Below, piece after piece: positions 1 through 7,249 of a stretch of 32,231 nucleotides of DNA. Every line of letters starts with the position of its first letter. The first letter of the stretch is position 1. The stretch is taken from contig CANSGE010000004.1 of the NCBI GenBank assembly GCA_947646295.1, positions 1 through 32,231 of the forward strand, read 5' to 3'. Position numbers and translations under genes: made by a program. The DNA comes from an uncultured Bacteroidales bacterium. Its GTDB lineage: Bacteria; Bacteroidota; Bacteroidia; Bacteroidales; Muribaculaceae. The notes beneath the pieces are model-generated. The model was not told the DNA's origin. It did not search any database and saw only the letters and a program-made list of their open reading frames with translations.

Positions 1-1757
1 CTGCTCCATAAGTTGGTGCTGGTCAGGCCTACTGCACCGTAGATCTTTGTGTTCACGTCAGTCCAGGGCATCTGCATGCCGAAGGTCTGGTAGTCCTTGG
101 TGAGCTGAGAGTACTTGATAGTCTTCTCGGGCATCACGATGGCCTTGTCAGGCTGCGGGTTCTGCTGCTGTGTCTCGCGGGTGATCTGTACCTTGATGTA
201 AGAAGAAGCCACCATGCGTTTCACACCGGCGTTGTCGGTGATGAAGGCGTCAACGCGCACAACGGGAGTACGGCCGATAGCGGCTGTGTTGGGCTTGTCG
301 CCGAGATTCTTGGCATTCAGGGTCAGCACGCCGTCGGTCAGAGTCACGAACCACTGCTGGTTGGTGTTCTGGGCATCAGCTGCTTTGTATTCAGCGGGGA
401 GGCTGAATTCGTAGCTCATGCCGCTGAAGTTGAGCTTCGAGAGCATGCAGCTTTCTGTGGTGCAGTAGAGGTCTACGTAGTCATAGAGGTTGAGACCGTT
501 GGCATCGTCATACTTGAAGGTGAGGTTGGCAGCTTTGTCAAGTGTCACACCGCAAGTCTTCTGGATGAAGTCGCTTGTCTCAGCGGCTGCATTGGCGAGC
601 ACGTAGTTACGTGCATAGTATGTAGCGGGCTGTGTGGCAGCGGTGGGGTTGACGATCACAGCTTCAACAGCTTTCGACGATACTGCGATATAGTCCGAGG
701 TGTAGGGGCTTGTACCTGCCCAGACCTGTGCGGCCACGATGTTGTTCTTGGGGCTGGCAGCAAGTTTCGAGGGGTTGATGAGCGCGCTCAGTGTCAGTTC
801 GCCTGCTGAGTAGATCTGGTCGCCGGCGATGTTGACAAGGAGGTTGTTCATATCACCGGTGGCGCGTGATGTCACGGCACGGTTGATGAAGCCTACATTC
901 AGGGTTTCGGGAAGAGTTGCCTCGGTGGGGTTGATGCGGTAGTGCAGTTTCACTGCGTTTGACTTGTCAAATGTCAGGTGTTTGAAAGTCTTGGTAGTGG
1001 TGGCCTCTGCATCGTCGATGTAGTAAGCGAGGTTGTAGAAAGGCTCGTCAGTGGTAGGATAAGCTACCTGGCTGCTCATCACGCTGGGGATGAAAGCTAC
1101 AGAGCCCATCGGAGTACCAGAGTTGATGGTCACGCTCTTCTGGTCGCCGTCGAGACCGGAGATGATCAGGTTGGTGCCGTCGAGCACAGCTGAGAGACCG
1201 CCTTCTACGTTGGCACGCCATGAGATGTTGGTCGATTCTACTTTCTTGCCGTCGATATATTTGTCGAAGCAGCCTGTTTCAGCATTGGGGACGTAGTAGA
1301 TTGTCTCACCGTCTTTGCCGTCGGTACCGTTTGTACCGTCAGTACCATTGGTACCGTTGGTGCCGTCTGTACCGTTGAGACCTACAGCACGGTATTCGGT
1401 CTTCTGGCCGTTCTTGTACCAGTAGCCGTCGGTGCCGATTGTCCATACGTCGGCATCTTTGCCATTCACACCATCTGTGCCGTTGGTGCCGTTGGCGCCG
1501 TCCTTGCCATTGGTGATGGTGTAGCTCTTGCCGTCGGAGAGAGTCACTACAATACCATCGGCGTTGGTGGTAACGCCGGTGATCACTGCCCCGGCGTCGA
1601 TTTTGGCTTGCAGCTGCTCAACCGATGCCTTGATAGCGTTGACTTGAGTCTGCAGGTTGTCAATGTCATCATCATAATCCTTGCAAGATGTGAATGAGGT
1701 TGACATCGAAGCGCACATCATCGAGAGGAGTGCGATTTTCAAATAACCTTTGTTCAT
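1..1757 (-). CDS. Surface lipoprotein with DUF4988/PL29-N-like N-terminal region and collagen-like repeats (3' truncated by window edge)
   Basis: Not in the supplied ORF track because it runs off the edge. Reverse strand reads MNKGYLKIALLSMMCASMSTSFTSCKDYDDDIDNLQTQVNAIKASVEQLQAKIDAGAVITGVTTNADGIVVTLSDGKSYTITNGKDGANGTNGTDG... and I saw no stop down to base 1. SPII lipobox (SFTSC) followed by acidic KDYDDD, a lipoprotein surface-export-like signal. Confidence 0.85.
   Translation of the reverse strand, partial: MNKGYLKIALLSMMCASMSTSFTSCKDYDDDIDNLQTQVNAIKASVEQLQAKIDAGAVITGVTTNADGIVVTLSDGKSYTITNGKDGANGTNGTDGVNGKDADVWTIGTDGYWYKNGQKTEYRAVGLNGTDGTNGTNGTDGTNGTDGKDGETIYYVPNAETGCFDKYIDGKKVESTNISWRANVEGGLSAVLDGTNLIISGLDGDQKSVTINSGTPMGSVAFIPSVMSSQVAYPTTDEPFYNLAYYIDDAEATTTKTFKHLTFDKSNAVKLHYRINPTEATLPETLNVGFINRAVTSRATGDMNNLLVNIAGDQIYSAGELTLSALINPSKLAASPKNNIVAAQVWAGTSPYTSDYIAVSSKAVEAVIVNPTAATQPATYYARNYVLANAAAETSDFIQKTCGVTLDKAANLTFKYDDANGLNLYDYVDLYCTTESCMLSKLNFSGMSYEFSLPAEYKAADAQNTNQQWFVTLTDGVLTLNAKNLGDKPNTAAIGRTPVVRVDAFITDNAGVKRMVASSYIKVQITRETQQQNPQPDKAIVMPEKTIKYSQLTKDYQTFGMQMPWTDVNTKIYGAVGLTSTNLWS
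1306..1380 (-). repeat. Collagen-like G-x-x coding repeat (LNGTDGTNGTNGTDGTNGTDGKDGE)
   Basis: About 9-bp-period imperfect DNA repeat (ggtaccgttggtaccgtc...) encoding GTDGTNGTN; a second shorter tract (KDGANGTNGTDGVNGKD) lies at about 1461-1515. Confidence 0.8.
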
Positions 1758-1898
1758 AAAAGAGTAATTAAATTATAGTGTATATAGTATGTTTGTATCG
1801 ATAACTGCAGCACCGGGGCTGCGGTGCAGAATACAACGATGCAAAGTTACGCCAAAGGTTTATAAATTAGAGGGTTGATTTGTAGCGATAATGCAACA

Positions 1899-2123
1899 CT
1901 ACTGTTGCGAATTTTGCCTATCAGCGATCTGCTGCGACAAAACGGCAAAAAAATCCTTGCCCAGCACGAGCGATATGCGTGACAGCAGGTCGGTGTCGAT
2001 ACTGTTTTTCTGAAACAGACGGTACACGTTCGAGCGGTCGAGATGCAACTTCCGGGCGAACCAGGTCACGGAGCGTTCCTGTGCGAAGAGTTCTTGTTTG
2101 ATAAGTTGGCCAAGTGGTTCCAT
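1899..2123 (-). CDS. Small helix-turn-helix (XRE-like) DNA-binding protein, 74 aa
   Basis: MEPLGQLIKQELFAQERSVTWFARKLHLDRSNVYRLFQKNSIDTDLLSRISLVLGKDFF; HTH-like pattern (TWFARKLHLDRSNVYRLFQ). Confidence 0.75.
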   Translation of the reverse strand: MEPLGQLIKQELFAQERSVTWFARKLHLDRSNVYRLFQKNSIDTDLLSRISLVLGKDFFAVLSQQIADRQNSQQ

Positions 2124-2202
2124 GAATCACGTGTGCTCCGAGCTCTCTCTCGGAGGAGGTATTGTCGTCCGGCAGACCCCGGCCGGACCGATTATATACG
2201 AA

Positions 2203-2469
2203 TGACGTGGGATCTGTTACTCTCAGGCTCAATCCACGTCGCAGGCCTTCGCAATGCCTCTTACCGGAACGAGCAACTCAGACAGCCCACGTCACTGATG
2301 CTTATATTGGCACGCGTAGTTAAGCGGTACGTGATGGGGCGCGTGTGGGCGCCCATCACTACCGCAGGTCGCGTGTGTAAACATCAACCGTGGACGCTTA
2401 CATTGCTGTTTCTCCGGTAAGTCAAAAGTTGCGAAGTTTGGACGTGGGGAAACGATTAAGTAAACGTCA
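2203..2469 (-). ncRNA. Candidate structured RNA: long rod-like nested hairpin in the leader of the small HTH gene
   Basis: Nested complementary blocks read by eye (+ coordinates): 2203-2208/2464-2469, 2228-2233/2455-2460 (one G-U on minus), 2234-2240/2441-2447, 2247-2254/2429-2436, 2260-2268/2413-2421, 2272-2276/2403-2407, 2285-2291/2389-2395 (one G-U on minus), 2296-2300/2382-2386, 2311-2316/2370-2375, 2324-2342/2349-2365; apical loop 2343-2348. Confidence 0.6.
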
Positions 2470-2544
2470 CCTTTATGTTGTAGACATCGACGGAATATAT
2501 CTGACGATATCAGGCTCTCTGGGCACCGCTGTGCATGAGCGCTG

Positions 2545-2577
2545 CAAAATTACAAAAAAATCTCCGAGACTTGCAAA
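2545..2577 (-). promoter_or_regulatory. Bacteroidetes-type promoter driving the structured leader / HTH gene
   Basis: Minus strand TTTG (2574-2577) - 21 nt - TAATTTTG (2545-2552), matching the TTTG/TAnnTTTG consensus; TSS predicted near 2540. Confidence 0.55.
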
Positions 2578-2582
2578 TCTCG
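2558..2582 (-). terminator. Candidate rho-independent terminator downstream of dgt
   Basis: Minus strand CGAGA-TTTGCAAG-TCTCG stem followed by GAGATTTTTTTG; on + it is also followed by ATTTTTTATTT. Confidence 0.5.
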
Positions 2583-2625
2583 ATTTTTTATTTCTGCTTT
2601 ACCTCCCGCCCTAAGGCTGAATGGA

Positions 2626-2662
2626 GGCTTTTAAACAAGTTGCAGGGGCTTTTAAACAAGTT
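2626..2662. repeat. Tandem direct repeat: 16-bp identity with 21-bp period
   Basis: ggcttttaaacaagtt at 2626-2641 and 2647-2662, directly downstream of the dgt stop codon. Confidence 0.85.
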
Positions 2663-2663
2663 C

Positions 2664-4028
2664 TCAATTCTCGATGCGCAGCTGGGTGCCGTTGAGCTTG
2701 CGGTACAGATCCAGCGCGTAGACGTCGGTCATCGCGCTCAGATGATCGAGCACAGCCTGGATGCGCCCGAAGAGCGTGGCCGACCGCACATCATACTGCT
2801 CCGGGAATTTTGCCAGAAGCAGGCGCGAGTAATGCAGCTCCGGATGCAATACCGCCTCCGTAAGCCGCGTCAGCAAATCCGTGATGATATGATTGCCCGC
2901 AAGCTCGATATCCACTACATCGCCCGAACAATAGATCTTGTCCCACGAAATACGCGAGCAATTGCGGTATCCCTCGCGCTCACGCTCCGGGATATGATCG
3001 AGCAGGCAGCCCTCCATCTCGCCGCGCAGGATGCTTTCCTCATGCTCGATGAATGCCTCGGCGCACCGCTTCACCAGCACGCCCACAACGCACGAGCGCA
3101 GGTAAGCCACCTTCTCGTTGGGGTCGTCCACCATATCCATCACCTGCTCCATTGATGCGCGCCGCTCATCGGGGAAATATGCCAGAAAGGCGTCGATGAC
3201 CTCGCGCGTGGAGAGGATCTTCAGCTTATGGGCATCCTCGATGTCCATCACCTCGTAGCATATGTCATCGGCTGCCTCCACGATATACACGAGCGGGTGC
3301 CGCGCATAGCTCAGATGCCCCGATGCAGTCTCACGGCGTATCAGACCAAGCTCCGTGGCCACTTTCACAAAATCATCACGCTCCGAGGTGAAGAAGCCGA
3401 ATTTGTTTTTGGTGGCGAGCGACGATTCGAAGGGATATTTCACTATGGAGGCCAGCGTGGAGTAGGTCATGGCGAAGCCGCCCTTGCGGCGCCCCTTGAA
3501 TTGGTGTGTGAGCACACGGAAGGCGTTGGCATTGCCCTCGAAATGTATCAGGTCAGTCCATTCCTCCTCCGAGAGCATCGGCCGGAGTGACTTGCCCGCG
3601 CCCTCGCTGAAATATGTCGATATGGCCTTTTCGCCCGAGTGGCCGAATGGCGGATTGCCCAGGTCGTGTGCCAGGCACGCCGCCGCCACGATGTCGCCGA
3701 TGTGGTCGAACACTTCCGTGAAGCCCTCCCCGGCGTATTTACGGCGCAGGGCACCGGCCACCTCATCAGCCATCGACTTGCCCACGCACGCCACTTCCAT
3801 CGAGTGGGTGAGGCGGTTGTGCACGAAGATGCTGCCCGGCAGCGGGAATACCTGGGTCTTGTTCTGCAGGCGCCGGAAGGGCGATGAGAATACCAGACGG
3901 TCATAGTCGCGGCGGAAATCCGTGCGCACGGCATCTTTAGGCTTGGGCAGATGCAGGTCTTCCAGCCCGAAGCGTTTGTCGCAGATGAGACGCGGCCATT
4001 GCATTTTCTGTTCTGAGGAGGCTGACAT
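2664..4028 (-). CDS. dgt: Deoxyguanosinetriphosphate triphosphohydrolase (HD-domain dGTPase)
   Basis: RRDYDRLVFSSPFRRLQNKTQVFPL...NRLTHSMEVACVGKSMA...ACLAHDLGNPPFGHSGEKAI is the typical dGTPase HD motif. The track start at 4058 is a TTG; the ATG at 4028 (MSASSEQKMQWPRL) is more likely. Confidence 0.93.
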   Translation of the reverse strand: MSASSEQKMQWPRLICDKRFGLEDLHLPKPKDAVRTDFRRDYDRLVFSSPFRRLQNKTQVFPLPGSIFVHNRLTHSMEVACVGKSMADEVAGALRRKYAGEGFTEVFDHIGDIVAAACLAHDLGNPPFGHSGEKAISTYFSEGAGKSLRPMLSEEEWTDLIHFEGNANAFRVLTHQFKGRRKGGFAMTYSTLASIVKYPFESSLATKNKFGFFTSERDDFVKVATELGLIRRETASGHLSYARHPLVYIVEAADDICYEVMDIEDAHKLKILSTREVIDAFLAYFPDERRASMEQVMDMVDDPNEKVAYLRSCVVGVLVKRCAEAFIEHEESILRGEMEGCLLDHIPEREREGYRNCSRISWDKIYCSGDVVDIELAGNHIITDLLTRLTEAVLHPELHYSRLLLAKFPEQYDVRSATLFGRIQAVLDHLSAMTDVYALDLYRKLNGTQLRIEN

Positions 4029-4157
4029 GTTTTGAGGGTATTTAGAGGTCGTTTTCAATATAGAACGATGGCCCGAAGAACTATGTCCGACGGGCCATCA
4101 TGTGATTTAACAAAGTGGGGTTACGGAATGTTACTTCCGGTTTGTTTTTCCTGAAGC

Positions 4158-6272
4158 TTATTCACCGAAGCCCTGGATGAAGTTGAGGCTGTTGTTCTCT
4201 ACCTCTTCGTCGCCCAGGAGCAGGTTGAAGATGCTCTGCTGGTTCTGCAGACGGTAGGTGGAGATGCCGAGGGCGCGGTTGAACTGGTTGGCGTATTCCG
4301 TGAAGTCGTATTCGCGGCCTGAGTTGTCCTGACCGTTCACTACGAATACCACTACGGCGTTGTTGCCCTTGACAGGACCGGTCACTTTGCCTTTCTCAGC
4401 TGCTGCGATGGCACCCTGGAGCGCGCTTTCGCCGAAGCCGATACCGCTGATCATAGGCGAATTGAACATCGCGTCGGCGGTCTGGGGAGCTACTTCCATG
4501 AGTTTGGCGTAGCCGGCTATGTCCTGAGCCTTGCCTGCGTAGCGTTCAGCCAGCATGGCGGCTTTCTTGTTGTGGAGGGCTTTCTGATTGATCTGGTCAG
4601 CGATGATCACAGCATCCCAGGGGATGTAGTCGCCGTCATAGATACCCTTGACAGCGGCAGTCATGAGGTACGACTGCTTGTTGTCCTGGAATACGGGCAT
4701 CACCTGACCCTGCTTGGCGTTCATCACCCATTTCACGGCTGAGCGTGAGTCGGGGGCGCCGCCGAGGTGGGGCGAGCTTGCGCGTACCACATCGCTCATG
4801 ATGGTGTAGCCTGCTTCCTGGGCGTTGGCTGCGAAGTCGGCTGCCGATGAGTTGTTGGATACGTAGGTGTGGAGGTCGGAGGAGAGCTGCGAGAGAGTTT
4901 CCTGCGAGGGATCCACGGTGTAGTCGATCAGGGCGAGTTCGTAGAAGGGCACTGCGGCGTGGCGGCGGTTGATGACGTAGAGGGCGCTCTGTGCCTGACC
5001 CGATACGGTATCGGTGAGGATGAAGGGACGGCCGATCTCGCCGTTCACGAGGGCGTCCTTGAGCTTTTCGGGCACGTTGCCTGCCAGTGAATACCATACG
5101 CTGTCGCGGCCGGCATAGATTTCGTCATCGACGATGTCGGCGAATTTCTTACCTTCAGCCATCAGAGCGAGAGCGCTGTCGAGCGGAGCGCCGTCGGGGC
5201 GGCCGATCATGGTCACGTTGATGGAGTCGATCTCGTTGGTCACCGAGAGGAGTTTGGCGATGCTGTACTGGTCGCCTACGGTGGCGAAGATGGCAGCCTG
5301 GCCTACGGAAGCCGAGTCAACGAATTCCTTGAGGCGGTTGTCGGTGATATTGGCTTTGGTTGTGGAGACGTTGTTCACCACAAAGCTGCTGTTGGCAGCT
5401 ACGTCCTCCACACCTTCCTTGGCGTTGAGGGTGATGAGGGCTTCTTCGACGGCCTTCTGTCCGGCGGCGCGGTCGGCGGCCGACGGCTCGATGCGTACCA
5501 TGATGTAATCGATGGCGCGCATGGGCTCGGTGATGCGGTATGTGCCCTTGTCTTCCTGCCATGCTGCGCGGCGGTCGTCATCGGTGATGGCGGCTTCCTC
5601 ATCGGTGATGGCCGAGAGGGGCTTGGCTGCATATGAGATGTGGCGGGTGGTGGCGATGTCGTCGTAGAGGCCGTGGGCGTCGAGCTCGTTGGCTGAGAAG
5701 AGGCCGCCTACGAGACGGGCAAACTTCTGTGTGAGCATGATTTTCTCGAGCTGGCGTTCCTGGTTGGCCCATTCCTGCTGGAGGGGTGCTGAGATTTCAG
5801 CGGGCAGACCGTATTTGGCCGGATTCATCATGGCGTCGTAGACAGCGGCGCCCGAGGGAGCGGGGAGGCCGAGACGCTGCGACATCACAGCTACAAACTG
5901 CTGCACGGCGGGGTGGGGAACGGCGCCGGTGAGGGCTTCGGAGATTTCTTCGTCGGTCACGACGATGCCGAGGTCCTGATATTCGTTTTCAAGCATCTTT
6001 TCGAGGAGAAGCTCGTTGAGCACGTCGCGGGAGAGCTCGTCGGCGTCGACGTTGGCCTGCTGCTGGCGGCGGGCTTCACTTTCCTGATTGATGCGGGCCT
6101 GATAGTCGGTGTAGTCGACTTTGGCATTGCCGGCCTTAGCTACAGTAGTACCCGAGCCGAAATATGTGCGGCCCGATGTAAGGAAGTCTCCGAGAATGAA
6201 TGCAAGCAGCGCCACGATGATGATGACGAAGAGCAGCACGGACTTGCTTCGGATTTTTTCGAGAGTTGACAT
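4158..6272 (-). CDS. SurA/PpiD-type periplasmic peptidylprolyl isomerase
   Basis: MSTLEKIRSKSVLLFVIIIVALLAFILGDFLTSG: N-terminal TM anchor typical of SurA_N_3/PpiD-like proteins, 704 aa. Confidence 0.85.
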   Translation of the reverse strand: MSTLEKIRSKSVLLFVIIIVALLAFILGDFLTSGRTYFGSGTTVAKAGNAKVDYTDYQARINQESEARRQQQANVDADELSRDVLNELLLEKMLENEYQDLGIVVTDEEISEALTGAVPHPAVQQFVAVMSQRLGLPAPSGAAVYDAMMNPAKYGLPAEISAPLQQEWANQERQLEKIMLTQKFARLVGGLFSANELDAHGLYDDIATTRHISYAAKPLSAITDEEAAITDDDRRAAWQEDKGTYRITEPMRAIDYIMVRIEPSAADRAAGQKAVEEALITLNAKEGVEDVAANSSFVVNNVSTTKANITDNRLKEFVDSASVGQAAIFATVGDQYSIAKLLSVTNEIDSINVTMIGRPDGAPLDSALALMAEGKKFADIVDDEIYAGRDSVWYSLAGNVPEKLKDALVNGEIGRPFILTDTVSGQAQSALYVINRRHAAVPFYELALIDYTVDPSQETLSQLSSDLHTYVSNNSSAADFAANAQEAGYTIMSDVVRASSPHLGGAPDSRSAVKWVMNAKQGQVMPVFQDNKQSYLMTAAVKGIYDGDYIPWDAVIIADQINQKALHNKKAAMLAERYAGKAQDIAGYAKLMEVAPQTADAMFNSPMISGIGFGESALQGAIAAAEKGKVTGPVKGNNAVVVFVVNGQDNSGREYDFTEYANQFNRALGISTYRLQNQQSIFNLLLGDEEVENNSLNFIQGFGE

Positions 6273-6391
6273 TGATTTATTATGTGTTTAGATTTATTTT
6301 TCCAAATATAGCGCACAAAGATACGGTATTTTTGGGAAAAATAAAAATGCAAAGCGTAAAATTGCGAATTTGGCTACAAATCAGCGGGCTT

Positions 6392-7249
6392 TCAGAGGGG
6401 TAAAGGCCCGCGCTCGAAGGCGTCGATATATGATCCGGGCGTGGAATTGATCACGCTGATGCCCGAGCGCTCGGCGAAGCGGCGCAGCTCGTGGTAGGAT
6501 GCGAAGGCTATGCGGAAGCTTTCGAGTATGTCGTGCAGGTGGTAGCCTTGGTATTCGGTGCGGTTGCGGCTGCGCTCCTTGTCGGAGTCGGCATAGAAGT
6601 GCGGCTGTACGGACACCACATGGTTGTCGTCGTCCACGCGGATGGTCTCGAGCCATGAGTGGTCGGCCCCGGTGATGTAGATGCGGCGGTATCCGGCGTT
6701 GATGGCTGTCATCAGTGCCGGTATGAGCACGTTGCGTGGCCGGGGCATGGCTGTGCCGCGGGCAAATAGAAAATGCCGCAGGCTCTCGAAGCCCTCGATA
6801 CCTACGAAGTTGAATGTGGAGATGGTGATCTGCGGGGCTACTTTGAGGAGCTCTCGGGCGGCATCGGCGCAGGGCACGGGCACGCACAGGCACATGGGCC
6901 AGTCGGTGGCGGCGAGGTTCTGCCAGAGCTGCCGCACGTTGTCGTGCGCGATACCGTTGAAAAAGTGCGGGTCGGCCATCACGTAGTAGGCGGGCCGCAG
7001 CTCGCGGAATGCCGGAGTGTTGGCAAAGAAGTTGACGGCGATGGTCCTGGCCCGGCGCAGCTGCTCGCCGTAGTCGGCTATGGTGCGTGAGAGCGATGGG
7101 CCGTTGCCCAGTATGATGACGGGGGTATCGGGCGATGGCGCGGGCACGGGCGGCAGCGTGTGGCGCGACTGTAATGCCACTTTCACGAGCGCTTTGGCCG
7201 ATGAGCCGAGCTGTGAGGCGAAATCAGATATCCGTTTGGTCGTAGACAT
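6392..7249 (-). CDS. DUF115/MptE-like glycosyltransferase-associated protein
   Basis: TPVIILGNGPSLSRTIADY...AVNFFANTPAFRELRPAYYVMADPHFF...YITGADHSWLETIRVDDDN. The ATG at 7249 (MSTTKRISDF) gives a shorter overlap with the upstream gene than 7291. Confidence 0.65.
   Translation of the reverse strand: MSTTKRISDFASQLGSSAKALVKVALQSRHTLPPVPAPSPDTPVIILGNGPSLSRTIADYGEQLRRARTIAVNFFANTPAFRELRPAYYVMADPHFFNGIAHDNVRQLWQNLAATDWPMCLCVPVPCADAARELLKVAPQITISTFNFVGIEGFESLRHFLFARGTAMPRPRNVLIPALMTAINAGYRRIYITGADHSWLETIRVDDDNHVVSVQPHFYADSDKERSRNRTEYQGYHLHDILESFRIAFASYHELRRFAERSGISVINSTPGSYIDAFERGPLPL

Noticed and set aside
1306-1515. CRISPR-like short repeat array
   Set aside because: The periodicity is 9 bp, in frame, and encodes GxN/GxD triplets in a lipoprotein; there are no spacers.
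1810-1827. Small hairpin GCACCG/CGGTGC in the lipoprotein 5' UTR
   Set aside because: Only a 6-bp stem and no second supporting signal; not distinguishable from chance by eye.
2043-2420. 125-aa + strand ORF across the structured leader (and the 103-aa minus ORF 1921-2232)
   Set aside because: No recognisable domain. They traverse an inverted-repeat region and are better explained by RNA structure and the HTH gene.
2203-2469. Insertion sequence, MITE or retron interpretation of the large inverted repeat
   Set aside because: No transposase or reverse transcriptase, and no obvious target-site duplication. Strand-specific G-U pairs plus a collinear promoter favour an RNA, though a DNA element cannot be fully excluded.
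2535-3155. 206-aa + strand ORF opposite dgt
   Set aside because: Antisense to the conserved dGTPase; composition typical of a shadow frame. The same applies to 3228-3590 and 3469-3906.
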